DNA of 64,000 nucleotides from Davidsoniella eucalypti. Taxonomy: Eukaryota; Ascomycota; Sordariomycetes; Microascales; Ceratocystidaceae. The position numbers were made by a program, and so were the translations under genes. Below are positions 36,805 to 50,900 of the stretch, one piece after another. Numbering within the stretch: position 1 is the stretch's first letter; each line of letters starts with the position of its first letter. The stretch covers positions 124,001 through 188,000 of the forward strand of contig RMBW01000001.1 in the NCBI GenBank assembly GCA_004009845.1, in the 5' to 3' direction. The notes under the pieces were generated by a model. That model saw nothing but the letters and a program-made list of their open reading frames with translations. It ran no database searches and was not told where the DNA came from.

Positions 36805-39800
36805 CGTGAAGGTTGTGACTGTAGGCGGGTGTTGTTGGTTGAGATCAACTAAGGCCTCTCGATATCAGGAGCAGGTGTCTCAAGCTCTCTCAGGCTACAG
36901 CGCACGGCGGAGGAAGTGGCCAGCACTTATATCTTAATGCTTTGTATCTCTCTAGGATGTGTTGTAGGCGGTCTGGTTGTCCCTTGAGGCGACTGAGGCA
37001 ATGTTATGCAGGCTGGGCTGGTGCAGGACGATGTCAATAGCATACACAGCCACGAGATGTTTCCGGGTAATTAAAGGGATATATGTTTGAACAGAGTATA
37101 AAGGAATAGAGAAAGATGAGGGCCAGCCTAAGAAAAGAAGAAAGAAAAAAGAAAAGAGAAAGAAGAGGAACAAGAATCAAGTGTTGAGAAACTCCGCCAC
37201 GCACCAAGGTCACCGGCTGTTTATATTAGAACTTGGCCCGGGCTGGTTGCAAGTGGTTTCCAATGATAAAAATGGCAAAACAAGAAGAAGGAGAAGAAAC
37301 AAGTCTGGGGAAGTTGGCCAAGCGTCGGCTATTAACAGAATCAAACCTGTTTTCTCTCTCGCCCAAGCCGGTCTTGTTTCTCGTGCTCTGGTTGCTACTC
37401 TTCATTGCTTATCCCCCCCCTCCTCCCCTCTATGAGACCCTGGCCGGGACTTCAGATCATTGAGTTTTATGAGTGCTCACTCTCAGACCACAGACCCAAG
37501 TCCATGTCTGGCTCTACACACGTCTAGCCGAACATAGTCTCTGCTCTCTGATATGCCCGAGTCTCTAGTGCCCGTCTGTACCGCTACGTAGGCCTGTCCA
37601 CAAGGGGGAGAGAACACGATCTCTCGCTCTGCTCTCCCAGACAACCCGTCAAACATCGGGCCTCTCCTACTGCGATCCACCCAACCGTTCTCTGCGTATT
37701 CCATATCCCCTTCTATATCTTTCACAAGGCTAGCCGCCAGTCCTGGCTGAAGAGGCTATTCTTGGCGTTACGACGTTGAGAAGACGCACGGATGTTGTTC
37801 TCTCGGTCTCAAAACTTGGCTAATTCAAGACTGAGTAGACAGACAGACAAAGCATAAACACCGTGCTTTTGCTTTTGGGCACATAGCTTTCTTTCGTCGC
37901 ATCACCCTTGGCTAATTTGCACTGAAGCTTAGCTGAAATCTCATATCTATGTCCCGCTTGGTGTCAGATACATCGCCAGCAAAGCTTCACTTGAACGACA
38001 TTATTCAGATAGTCAGCCCATTGCATCGTTCTGGTTCTCTCTGCATCTTCGTTCAACAATGTTCGCCGTATAATCTTGTCTAGCGCTCCCAACGGCCCGT
38101 TTGGCCCCTAGACTCGATCTGAAGCCCATTATCCAGTCAGTTTCAGAGTGTTGTCGCGATCCTCTTGGCAGAGCCCCTTCTTTTGCATCCCTTGGCTTTC
38201 TGAGCTCTGTATTCAGGACTCTCAGGCCTGTACTCGCACGTCCATTCCATGTCATGTAATTCTTAGAGATCAGTGGAAGGAAAACAGTAGGAAAATAGCC
38301 GCCATATGGTCTAACCCTATCGTTTTCTTGGCTGTTCTCTTGATATCATATGCGTCTTGTCGAGACATAAAAATAAATGTGAGATCGCCCGTTCAGCCAA
38401 GCCGATGAATAGCAGAGCAAGTCCTACCAAAGAGCAAGATTTGGCGAGTGCCACTTGATTGGGTCTCCCAATCCCAGATCTTCAAACTAGAGACAGAATA
38501 CCTTGAGTGTGTGAGTGAGAGTGAGTTTCGTGCTCTTATCCTACTTTACAAACCCTCTCATCGGTCTATCATACATCCCGTCTTTTCCCACATCCCTAAA
38601 CAGTGATATATAAAAAAAGGATGAGTAGCGCTGCTGATCATCATCGACGCCGTTAAGAAGCCACGTTATCGTTCCTTTGTAAGCCAATAAGCTGGTAAAA
38701 ACACCCAATACCACCTATGATCAGCCACTCTATTATGCTTATTCTATATCTCTGTAATAACCGAAGATTTACAGTGCTACATACAAGCATCTCATTATGG
38801 AGTTTTGCCGATATTTCCTGATAACCACCAACAGCCCTTACCGAGAGATTAAGGGAGTGCCTATGATGCTGTCATCATGTTAATCTAAAGCACCGAACCC
38901 GACTTTGTTTCTCGCTCGTTTACTCTTTGTCTCTTTTGCGTGTTATTTTGCCGTTCCCAAACTACCTAGCAGCGAGAAGCTTTGGTTGCTAACCCTAACT
39001 CAAGCCCAGCTCCAAGATTCCCGCTCTCTTAGTTAGGCTCTGCATTCTGCCCAGACCACGATGCCCGATATAACTTCTAAGCCTCTACATGCACTGTAGT
39101 ATAGACGACATACGGACCAAGCCTCCTCTCTCCAGCTTGTATCTGGTGCCGGATGAAATAGGAGACAATGCGGCAATAGACCCGAGAAGCAGGAAACATT
39201 GCCCAGCTAATTTGGTGTTGCACTGCCAAGTTCACATCAACGGAGCCCCGGTATCCGCTTTATCATTGTAAATATATTTAAAATTAGTTGCCACTATCGA
39301 CATATATATGTTATGTCTTGACGTCGTCTACGCATGGCATTGTCTGGGCATTTATGCCAGAATTGCTTGGCTAAAACCACTCTGCGTCGATACCAGCAAA
39401 TCTCTCTTCGTTGCACTCTTCCTGGTTCTGGTGATAGTACAAGAGCTTCGCAACGCCCACCACTGCTTGGGCTGACAACTCCCACCGATCAGCCCAGCTA
39501 TTTCTCCGGTCCTCTCTCTTCTCTTTCGCTTTTCGTTCTCTGTTCCTCAACTCACTCGTCCTTTGGGCTGCTTGCTCGGGCTGCTGCGTAATGGTGTGAT
39601 CGCCGTCCAGGTCTTTGAAGAAAATACCCCAAGTAAGCTGGCTGTCCGCGTATTAATATCCTCCTTCTGCGTCCTTTTCTTATGCGTCCCTCTGCCTCTT
39701 GCTCAAATAGAGGAAGATTAGACTAGAAACGCGGCTACGTTGAGAGTCTATGGACCAAACAACAACCCAGAAGCCTCCTACCAAGAAACATTTTGTTTCG

Positions 39801-41189
39801 ACAACGCTCGCTGAAACACGCCAATGCCACCGCCAAGACACGCGAGACGCTACCAAATTAGCAGCAGCGGCTTGTTTGCCTCGCTTCCTCTCTGGGCTGC
39901 AAAACAGAAGACGAAAGCGACCCAGTACAATATAGCAATATAGCGTGTAAGTCAAATACATATAAGTATGTACAATACAGATATGTAGCAAGCACCCCTG
40001 TAGGCTACACTCTATCCTCCACAGGTCAAGGCCTAACAAGGCCCTATATATATGTATACATATACAGATATGCATAATTACCGCGTTTCTACATATATCT
40101 ACACATCTTCATAGCTCTATAGCTCCATAAGATAAATGAATTAAAAAAAAAAAAAAAACATATATCTACTGGCTTATCTAGGCGTTGTCTGAAACACTGT
40201 GTTTTCCTGCGCCTGACATTTTCAGACGCCCTTTGTTAAGCCGAATAGTTATTAGGACTCAGTCAACATTTATATTCCATAGACCAGCAGATATATTAGC
40301 CAGAGTGAATGAAAAGAAACAGCAACATCGAATCAAATCCAGGTCTCATACATGACAAGCAGGTGTCGAACGTCACGACACTTTGACAATCTGATAGATC
40401 AATAGAATGTTTAGCTTAAGACCAACTTGACTAGATAGATGTTGTAGGAGCGGAATATTGTTTAGGGTTACTCGGGGTCATGAGGGTTGCAGCCCAGCTG
40501 CAAAATTAGTCATAGTAAGATGCACTTTAGTAGGGATACGTATGCGCTATAGCCAGACAATCAAGAGATTCAACTAACATCTGTCGTATTCGTATATAAG
40601 AAGCCATTCCCACATCTTGTTTACATTTTGTATAATATATCTCTTTGGATCTGTAATAGCCCCTATCTCGTATATGAAAGTTGCCCAGCTTTTGCTTCTT
40701 TTTCTTCAGCGTCAATCGCATTCGTATTCGTTGCCACCAGGGCTGTTTTCAATATCTGAGTTTTTGGGCTATTGAACTTTAGACCACCTTCGAGAACAGC
40801 AGCATTTGAGAATCTCCTATGACTTATATATATGGAACCTGAATAGCTCCTCTACAACTGTCACCTCGAGTAACTACGTTTAGGATATGTGAAAGAACGT
40901 TAGCTTGTAGGAAAAATACCGCAGAGTTCCGGATAGGAACAAACCAACCTTGAGTAGACGGACACGAGTACGATACACAAAGGTTTTGCGGTCACTGGTC
41001 AGTTATCTATCGAGATTGTAGTATCTTGTTGCCTTGTATGCTTTAGAAAATTACCTGTTTGATAGTCAAGTAGTTATATAAATATCAGCTTGCCCGGTTC
41101 TTCGTCACGATGGTACAATTCAAACCACCACCATCACACTACTCCATCTCTTGTCTTATTAGCTCTGCGAATGTTGCCGTGTAGAAGTC
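36805..41189. other. Intergenic region
   Basis: About 4.4 kb separating divergently transcribed genes: the Mid2-like gene (minus) and the EBP-type isomerase (plus). No supportable gene is seen. The 5' part (36.8-37.2 kb) probably contains the promoter of the membrane-protein gene. TAACCCTAA at 38990 and TTAGGGTTA at 40462 are telomere-like motifs. An A16 run lies near 40143-40158. The last 150 bases before 41190 are the likely isomerase leader. Confidence 0.5.
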
Positions 41190-41949
41190 ATGGCTACTGA
41201 TACTCCTTACTATCCCTTGGGAGTTCATATCTCCAACTATGTTGCCAACACCATGTCGACACGTGAGATCATCACTCGCTTCGTGGGGTATCTCGCAGTG
41301 GTTCTAGTGCCGGCTTTTTTACTGGCACGGCGGTTACGCATGTCGACCTACGAGATACTGACGATGCTGTGGTTTCTTCTTTGTGGCTGTATTCACCTAT
41401 TTCTTGAGGGTAAGTTATTGATAGTAAACAACTTGACCTACATCGTGACATGAGGTTTACTGACAAAAACATTTAGGCTTCTACTCACTCAACTTCTCTG
41501 AGCTGGCAAGCTTATTACACCCTCTAGCTCAGGCTTGGAAGGAATACTCGCTCTCCGACTCACGCTATCTGACTAACGATCCATTCATGATTGTAATGGA
41601 GAGCATCACTGCGTTTCTCTGGGGTCCTATCTGCTTTTTCCTAGCATACTGCATCGTTGTCGATCACCCACTCCGCCTACCGTTGCAGATTGTTCTGTCT
41701 GTCGGTCAAATCTATGGTGATGTACTCTACTATGGCATTTGCTTCACGATGTCGTACCTACACGATATCCACCACAGCCGCCCAGAGGCGTATTACTACT
41801 ACGGATACTACGTACTTCTAAACTCATTCTGGATTGTTGTTCCTGGAATACTGTTGATTCATGCCATTGTTGAAACTAGGGATACTCTGGCCATGGTCCA
41901 AGCCGCTATGAAAAGACAGATTCTGGCTAAAAGAGCTGTTGGCAAGTAA
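41190..41949 (+). CDS. EBP-type sterol isomerase (EXPERA domain)
   Basis: Two exons, 41190-41409 and 41477-41949, with a 67-nt intron (GTAAGT...TTTAG), encode 230 residues, the same length as human EBP as I remember it. EBP converts delta-8 to delta-7 sterols in the endoplasmic reticulum. The catalytic and ligand residues known for human EBP all appear here: His69 and Glu73 in HLFLEG, Glu115 and Thr118 in MESITAFLWGP, and Asn189 and Trp192 in NSFW. Other family marks are WKEYSLSDSRY and SVGQIYGDVLYY. Hydrophobic segments are consistent with a multi-pass protein, with a short basic cytosolic tail ending KRAVGK. Most fungi use the unrelated Erg2 for this step in ergosterol synthesis, so this enzyme may be a second isomerase or have another sterol substrate. 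Confidence 0.93.
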
Positions 41950-44900
41950 CACTAACTTGATATGGAACCATCGTCTGGAAACATCTTTTGCATCATACTA
42001 TGACCAACCGAAGCAACTGAAGGCTTGCCTCGTAGCTTCATTGTGACTAGCAGATTCCGTGTAACGATACCCGCCGACTTACAACAACAAACTATACCAT
42101 ACATATAAATTCTAGCTACGATACACTTAATAAACACACATCTATCGTAAACTGATGCTAACAATGCATTTATCATTTATGAATGGCGAATGGACCTAAT
42201 ACGTACCAATGGCTGTCTAGTGAAGCGATGTTTTTAGAGGGTGAATGGCGGCTAAAGACGAGGAAGATACCACGCAAATCTGCCCAATATCAGCTAAAGG
42301 CTATACGGCAGTAGTCATGGTTTGAAAGCACCCGGAAACCTGGGAAGGAATACAGATGCCAACAGCATGCATACTGTTAAGGTATGAGTTTGTTGTTCTT
42401 ACCTGGGATCACCAAACTCTTCTTTTTAGATCTCCAGTACGTTCGTGATCTTCAACTCAAGGTTATCTCTAGTGAAAGACACGATATGCTCGAGACCCTA
42501 ACTGTTTATGGTATGATGCCGACTAGAGTCCGACCTTTTACCGTCGAATGCTTAGTCAGACGGACATCATATTCAACGACAACACACATGACGCTGACTC
42601 TGCGGTATAATCACCTTGCGTTGCTGAGATCACCTCGGCACGCAAGCATGAGACTTTGTTTCCAAGTTGTTCATTAAATCTTTTGCCGTCAACATGTCTC
42701 AAGCGGTTGATGCCGCAATTCACATCAGTCTGCATGAATAGTACATTTCATTTGATAGTGTCATATGAATTTCTATAAGGCTATACAGTTGTACATGCAT
42801 ATAGCAACATGCTTATTATTGCATTTTATCTTTTGGTGTTTCCTTGCCGTGCCGTTTCTTTTTTTCCGTTGTTACGAGGCAACAAAAGCACTAGAGTTTT
42901 CGAAGAAGAATACTAAATGATTTGAGTTGATGTTCCCACTAAAAAGAAATCATCACGCATATAGCCGATTCGATGTAATGGACCTTCCTTTTCCTCACCC
43001 ACACATGTACCTTGGCGGGTCGCTGATGCGAACTGTTATTACTACGACTATCAGTACATGTAATATATCCATTGTTTTCACGCTGTAGTCTCGGCAAGCA
43101 CTGCTGATCATAGCCCAACAAGTATGTAGTCAGCCATGCACCAGCAGCTACTGCAAGCATGCACAGTGTATCCCATCTCCATAGCGAGTAAGCCACATAA
43201 AAAAGAACACCCGAAAGACGAGATAGAAGGAAAAAGTAGAGGATATGGGGAAGAACAGATGGGGTTCGGGCGGACGAAAGGTTGGAAATTTCCAACGTCT
43301 TGGCTTTATGTGTTTCTGCTATGCAGTATGGAACAACCATATATCACACTCTCCATGGAAAGAGTAAGCAGGCACGAGAAAGATGAAGACACCATATATC
43401 CCCGAGGCATAGTGCTCCGATGAGAGTTCTCAGATTTGCGGATTTGAAAGCTTTTACTAAGAAGAATGCCTGTTTGTCATGTACAGCACAGAAGAAGAAA
43501 AAGAACCCCGAGAAATTGTCAGAAAAACGGGTTAAAGACCGACCTGTTTGTTTTCACAGAATAGGATGTGGAGGATGACGGGCCATACGACATTTAGTAT
43601 TATCACAGAAAATTCACGAGATGATTGTCATTAGAACGCTGACCGGTGATAGCAAGACCTGTTATGGCGTAGTGTTTATTCCCTGTCAACAAGGGAACAA
43701 AAAAAAGAGAAAAAGAAGAAAAAGAACCGCTACTACCACTGCAACGTGAAGTTGCGTCTTCGGGATGACGAGAACGATTCTTGGCATCTAAGACTGGCCC
43801 GACTAAGAGCACAATGGTTTTCTTCTTCTTTCTTTTTGTTACGTTTTGTACAGTCCCAATCAGCTTCTTTTTGCGTCGACGATATTGGATGTTATACAAA
43901 TTTAGTGATTCTATACTCTTATCAAATGGCGTTGAAAAGTTGCTTCCAACATGTTTTCCAAAAAACATAGCAAGAGCGCAAATTCAAAATAACAGCAGAG
44001 CTACCACGCTCAAGTCTAACTTAGTTTCGAAAATATATAGAATGACCCAGCTGCACACATCCTTATATCTGTAGACTATAAGCAATGTATGTCACATGTA
44101 TGCGAAGGACTCACGCTTTGAATGCCGCGAGACGAGTTTTGATAGTCTCCCTCCTTCGGCCTAACTTACGGCGTAACTTTCCCGCCTTTTTCTTGGACGA
44201 CACAAGGCAGCATCTTACGACAAGAAGCCTGGTGTATATTTTCCTGGATTGGATTGATGAGCTTTACTTTCCATACTAGGAAAGATGACAAAGCTACAAT
44301 CTAAATATTACGCAAATTGGCACTTGGAGAAAAATAGCATAGCGGCGTAGGCGAACAGAACAGAGGTAATTTACTATCTATATATGATGGCATAACTAGA
44401 AAATGACGGAAAGAATTTGTCTGGCCCAAGTCAAAGGTTGGAGTTTGTGGTTGCAGCCGTCATTTCGTTCTTTCCGTTTTCTTCCAGTTGTAGTACGTAC
44501 TCGACCTCGACCTCGAGTTCGAGTGCATATTATTATACAGGGTGGGCAGTTACCCCAAGCAATCCATGTCGAATACCCCACATTTTCCTAGTTCCCCATT
44601 ATTTCGGTTTCTTTTTTTTTGTTAGTTTTCTAATCATGGTTCAAACAATCGTCGTAGGCCAGAACGTATAATATGTAGTTGCAGGCCTACATAATATATA
44701 ATTATAGTAAATATAGCTAGGCGCTGAAAAGGCAGTTCCTTCCTTCCATTAGCGCGCATAGAAAACGAGTGTCGGGTCGGGAATTTGGGTCAAGACCTTT
44801 CTATGTATCTTTCTATGGCCCTTGGATTGCGGGGAAACCATAACGTAGTTGGAAATCTCGATGGCTTGTTCCATACGTCCTTTCGTTGTCAAGATTACTA

Positions 44901-47311
44901 TTCGTGGTGATAGTTAACGTTACTACTACATATGTACAATTTGTATTTTACTTGGTATATATTTGGGGTCAATAGCAAAGGACATACAGACATCAAGTAA
45001 TAGCATGTAAAGCGGATAGGCGAACAGCGACTCTTCCAATAACTGAAATTTACATACTAAAAGAATAACCGTTTTATAGGTGGCTCCACCTGACTTCAAG
45101 CCCTTGCGATCTTTCTAAACGCATGGACTCGCAATTTTGTCATTCGACAAGGACTTGACATGGACTCAACAATACAACAGGCTGTGCTGTCATGCCTTTG
45201 ATGATGGATGTTCGGATTTAGTAAAGCACTGATATATGCTTTCTTGGGCTTGACATTAGCTTTCTCTGAGAAAGAAAATATGTAAAAAAGGAAGAACAAA
45301 AAAGGAAAAAGAGCAGGCGTCACTTTAAGAATACATATGTAGGCAAGCTTGTCATACTGCCATGACTGAAAATCGAGGCCCGAATGTCTCTGAACAGGTG
45401 CCCTAAGCATGGCACAATACTAGCCTGTTCATGGGATGCTGCTCTACTTGATATGGTTTGTTCTTTTTTCCTTTCCTTTGCTTTTCTTCGTTAGCTACTC
45501 ATCGTGTGTTTTATATGATGTTGTGTTTAGTTGAAATGTCGTATATATAAAGTTTTTCAAGGACAGGTTTGTCGTGTGAGCAATTTAGGCTCAATATAAA
45601 CGTGGATTGTAAAGTAGGACAAAGCGATCGAGAAGTTAGAAAAACGTGACTGTCGGGAAGAGAGGAAAAGTAACTTTGAAATATTTAGGTAATTGTGTCT
45701 TTTTTTCCTCTTTCTGTTTTGTCAAGTCAACTCACTACCCCAGATATTCCCCGGATTTTCACAATAATAGCCTTCAACCTAACCTTACTTCTCTCAACGC
45801 GATAGGCCGTGCTCAAGAAAAGAAAGAGAAAAAACCTGACCACCAATAAGTGGCTACACGATGAATAGTAGTAGCCCTCAAGGATGTAGATATTTGACTG
45901 ACAAACTATTTGATTAATCAGATATTAGCAAGAATGGTTTGTAGGCGGCTTCGGTCAAACCATGGAGGCTTTTCCTGCTTCACGTCCCCTTCTCTCTTTT
46001 TTTGTCTTCTAAGATTTTCTTTTTTTTCAATATCCGATAATAGTAGCCGGCTTACCAAGCCACAGACGGCTCGTCACTCAGACCCTCCTGAAAGAATGAA
46101 CCCCCTCTTTCTCCGCGTTCCCTCACTACTTCTACGTGAATTTCCCTATGACTGCTATTTTTCTACATATGTATATAGCATGACCAATGGGTGACAGTGA
46201 AGCCATGACAATGAGAATTTTGTCGTATGCCATGTCATGTTCCCTTCCATTCTTTCTTTGATGTTCCTCGTTAGGTTGTACGAGGAATTATGAGAAAAAT
46301 AGGAAAGAAGAAGAAAAAAGTCCCAAACAGGCGACTAAGCCGACGATGGTGATGGAGACTTTTGCATTTCTCTCTCCCACATCTTGTCTCCTCCCCTTCC
46401 TTTAGGTCTAACCTTTAGTTTTACGGTAGAAGGATGGGAACAAGGCAATATAATAGCCCGATGTTTACCCTGATCGAAAAAAGGATCATACAGCTAGTTA
46501 GTCCTTACTAAGTGTTTCGTTCATCAAATCGAGTTGTTGTATACTTGGAATACAAGCGCCATATATCAAAATAGTGCCATACGAAACATCAAGTATGATG
46601 ATATTTGATATATACAAACTATTGGTACGACGTATGTCCCTGAAGATTTAAAAGATTCGGTTTTTAGCGAAGATATCTGACCTTGTAAGCGTATATCAAA
46701 GCCGGGAAGAAAGATACATATCAAGGGCACCGGATTTTAGCGCAGATCTGATCTATACGCGGAGAAAATAGCTTCAATTAGCTGCTAGGTAGACTAGCGG
46801 ACTGACCTATCCTGTTCAACCTAATCGATGCTTGCCAGAATTAAACTCATATATAGCTTGCTACCTTGAACTCGACCGAGGGCCGGGATCCTCCGCATAA
46901 CGGTTGGGCAAACAGTCCAGGATGCTTGACGGGCAACGATATCAGTCGAAAAGACACATTAGTGACAGAAAGCTTGCGCTAGATAGTAACATCGAAGCTA
47001 AAAGAAAAGGCATGGCCACAGTTACGCCGAGACGGCCTCACGTGTACCAAAAGTGTGTACAACTGAGAAAACAGGCTCGAGATATAGAAAATACAGAAAA
47101 TATAGAAACAAAGACCGATGGATAGAGGTACGAGCAGACACTTGAAGATAACTTATGGCAAGCAACTCTGGTGTATTTTCTGATATAAAAGCATAGCCTA
47201 GAGAAACAAGGTGAAGTAACGGTGTATGTACGACATTGCAGACAAACAAGAAGAATAAAATTAAACTTGGACCAAACTTGGGACAAAACTCAAAGACGCA
47301 TGGAAGGATAG

Positions 47312-47345
<34 letters not shown>

Positions 47346-47931
47346 CTACGGCATATTCTTTTTTTCTTCTTTGAGCCAGCCAACTTGAAAGGCCGAAAGC
47401 ACGAATTCTTATGAGTGCTACTTTAAGATTTACTGGCAGTCACTTCCTTGCTTTAAATCCAAGAACGTTACGCGAAGAAATGAAAGAAAACATTGTCCGT
47501 TCTTTTTTTTCTCTTCTTTTTTGAACATCCTATATAAAGTTTATTTCCCTAGTTCAGTTTATGTTAATTTCACTTCTTCTGTGTTTCTCCCCTCTTTTTC
47601 TTCCGAAGAGAACTATCATTTTTTTCTTATTAGCTGTCACCCGGGTTCGTCTTCTGAAGAAACAAAATAGCTTGCTCTAAATGTTTGGAGACGTTTCCTT
47701 ACTACTAACGAAGCATATACAAAAACGACCTCTTTTTTCAAACTTTTGCTACCTCTTATTCGGGTCTAAGAGTACTTCCAAGCCGACTTATAAACTTGAT
47801 ATCCGCCTGTATACCGTACCAATATTACAACATCTTTTATCACTAGACTTACCTCATGGCCTAGATAGAACCCAGCGTTGGCTTATATCATCATAGACTA
47901 CACCTTGTATATTTGTCTCCTCCTAGTCGCT
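41950..47931. other. Intergenic region upstream of the xylanase regulator
   Basis: About 6 kb without a gene I can support. Open frames (for example 42939-43340 minus, 45910-46194 plus) lack family motifs and splice partners. An A22 run lies near 47312-47333. From about 47490 to 47931 the plus strand is T/C-rich and is the probable leader of the regulator gene at 47932. I did not find a convincing GGCTAA-type XlnR site or a paired CreA site by eye. Confidence 0.5.
47681..47896 (+). promoter_or_regulatory. Upstream open reading frame in the probable XlnR/XYR1 leader
   Basis: An ATG-initiated frame of 71 codons ends at TAG 47894-47896, only 35 nt before the regulator's start codon at 47932. 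It lies in a pyrimidine-rich stretch likely to be the 5' leader. Its predicted peptide resembles nothing I know. If transcribed it could reduce translation of the regulator; transcription start is unknown. Confidence 0.4.
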
Positions 47932-50900
47932 ATGTTGTCGAATCCCGTACAGAGATATGCCGGATATACGCCGAGCAATGCCATATCTTCAAGCGTTACC
48001 AACATGGAAACAACGACATCATCAGCGTACTCAATGCAGCAATACCAACCCCACGTCAACGCCCAACAACCCCAACCACTCCCACTAGCTCGGGCATCGA
48101 GCAGCCAAACCAAGGCACGACAGACTTCGTATGGCAAAAGTCCTAAGACGACGTCGGGATCCGGCCCGGTCCGGCGCCGCATTAGTCGCGCCTGCGACCA
48201 GTGCAACCAGTTGCGAACCAAGTGTGACGGACAGATGCCGTGTGCACATTGTATTGGTAAACACTTATTGCGTGAAGGCGCAGAAGAGGGGGGGGAGGGA
48301 AAGGCAGCTTAGCTAACCTTGTTGGTGATCTGATGATTAGAATTCACGCTTTCCTGCGAATACATCCGTGAGCGCAAGAAGCGCGGCAAGGTCTCGCGTA
48401 AAGACCTAGCGGCCCAAGCAGCAGCAGCCTTCAGTGGCAACGGAGTCAATGACAACGGTGCCACTAGCATCGGAGCCTCTATCGGCGCAGCATCTTCGGC
48501 AACCGACGGCGCGAAGTCACCCAGCAGCGGCGATAGTGGAAGTCCAACGCTACAGCAGTTCCAGCACAGAAGTAGCGGCCGGGTATCTAAGTCCGGCAAG
48601 CGGCCCTTGCAACTGGCACGACGTGGATCTGGTTCCAGGCCTGGCGCCGGAGCTGGTACCGGAATGGCGACAACGACAGTGACAGAGGCTGTTAGTCTGA
48701 TACTTGATGGGTCGATAACAACAGACAGATCGTCGATACATCATATGTCATCACAACACCACCAGAAAGCGCTCCACAGAGAACACCAACAGCAAAAGCA
48801 TCAACGAGAGCAGTTCGACGAGCTTGATACCCTAGCCCGTCACGTGCCGAGTCTAAGCGTCTTGACCGGCACCTCCTCCCTAGACCTTAACCCATATGCC
48901 GCCGTCGATTCTTATGAGCGCCAGGCAGCCTTGAGTGCCCACATGATGGCAACGCCAACGTTTGTCACTCCTCAAACCACCATGCCGACATATCCCAATC
49001 TCCCATACGATCTCTCCACGCCAGACTCGGCTTATGGTCCGGCCAGCAACGGCGGCGGAGGTAGCTTCCATCTGCGCACCAACTCTATCCCGAGCTATAT
49101 CCGGCCCGACGATGCATCACCGACTACATGGATTCCCATAAGTCCGCCATCAGCCGCCCAGACCCAGTATCAAACGGCCACAGCACATATACAACAGCAG
49201 CAGCAGCAGCAATTACCACCAGCCCCAATATTCCAGCAACAACAACAACAACAACAACCAAACCACCTAGCTCAGATGCCACAACTTCCACAAGTCTCGC
49301 CATCGCTTCGCTATCCCGTTCTCCAGCCATTGATGCCATACATCCGCAGCTTTCTATCTGAGCCTCAAGCCTGCAATCTTCTCGACTTCTACCTCGCCTC
49401 AGCCTCTAATGCCGTGCTCCACCCGCTCTCTCCGTATATCCTCGGCCACGTCTTCCGCAAGAATTCTCTCCTCCATCCAAGCGAGCCGCGCATCTGCCGT
49501 CCAGCATTGCTTGCCAGCATGCTCTGGGTCGCCATACAAACCAACGAGACCTCGTTGACCACGTCGTCCAGCATGCCGACCTCGCCGCGTAACAAAATCA
49601 GTCAGCGACTGCTAGACCTTACCATGAGTCTACTAAGACCGCTCGTGCACACGCCGGCAGAAGGCCAAGATGGAGGTCGTTCTGTACCAGCAGCCGCTAC
49701 TGCAGCCGTTGCCTCTGCAGTAGTCGGAGGAGAAGCCCCGCTGTTGCTCGACGCGCTAGGCAATAGCCGGGTGGGTGCTGCGGGAGTCCTCGACGACGTC
49801 GTGACCTATGTGCACCTAGCTACGGTGATTTCTGCTAGCGAGTACAAAGGCGCCAGCAACCGCTGGTGGACAGCAGCCTTTGCGCTAGCACGAGAACTCA
49901 AACTTGGGCGTGAGCTCAATGTCTCTCCCAGCGGCTCTACTACTGCCAACACGGACCCGGCCTACCTCGCTCTCGACGAGGAGTCCCGCGAAGAGCGTCG
50001 CAGAGTCTGGTGGCTTGTCTACGCCGTCGATCGCCACCTGGCACTCTCGTATAACCGGCCGCTATGTCTTCTAGAACGCGAGTGCCACGGCCTGCGACGG
50101 CCCATGGACGACGTCGCCTGGCAGCTCGGAGACTTCGAAAACTGCTTTGCGGCAGCTACAGATCCAAATCTCATAAATGTTAGCAATACCAACCCTATGA
50201 CTGGTAGCCATCTTGGCGCAATTTCCACCGGAGCTAATTCCAGAGCAGGTCCGGGCTACAAGTTCAACTCGCCAGACATCTTCGGCTTCTTCCTGCCACT
50301 CATGACGATTCTCGGAGAGATTGCCGAGCTTCGCCAGGTTCAGAATCACCCGCAATTTGGCGCTATGTTCCGGAATAGCTCCGCCAACGACGCTCAGGTG
50401 AAGCTGATATCACAGCATCTCGATCAATACGAGCAGAGCATACACCGCTTTAAGCCGCCAGCCATCAACGGAACCAGCAACTCATTGGCAAGCACACACT
50501 CTGCTTCTTCCTCTTCGTCTTCTTCTTCAGCTGCCAAGCCAGCCGCAGAGGCGGCTACTGCTGCCTTCACTGACCAGACACGCATTGCCATCGCATATGC
50601 CACCTACATCCTCCACGTCCTGCATATTCTGCTTGCCAACACACTCTGGGATCCTCTAACTCTGCTCGACGATCCCGACCGCTGGAGCACAACGCCTGCC
50701 TTTCCCCAAGCCACAGGCCACGCTGTCTCTGCAGCCGAGGCACTCTCACACATCCTCAATGCCGATCCCAGTCTTCAGTTCATGCCCTTTTTCTTCGGCA
50801 TCTATCTCCTCCAAGGCTCGTTTCTATTGCTCCTAGTCGCCGATAAGATGCATAATAATGCCAACGCTCCAGAACTCATGACACTCGTGCCACAAGTCAT

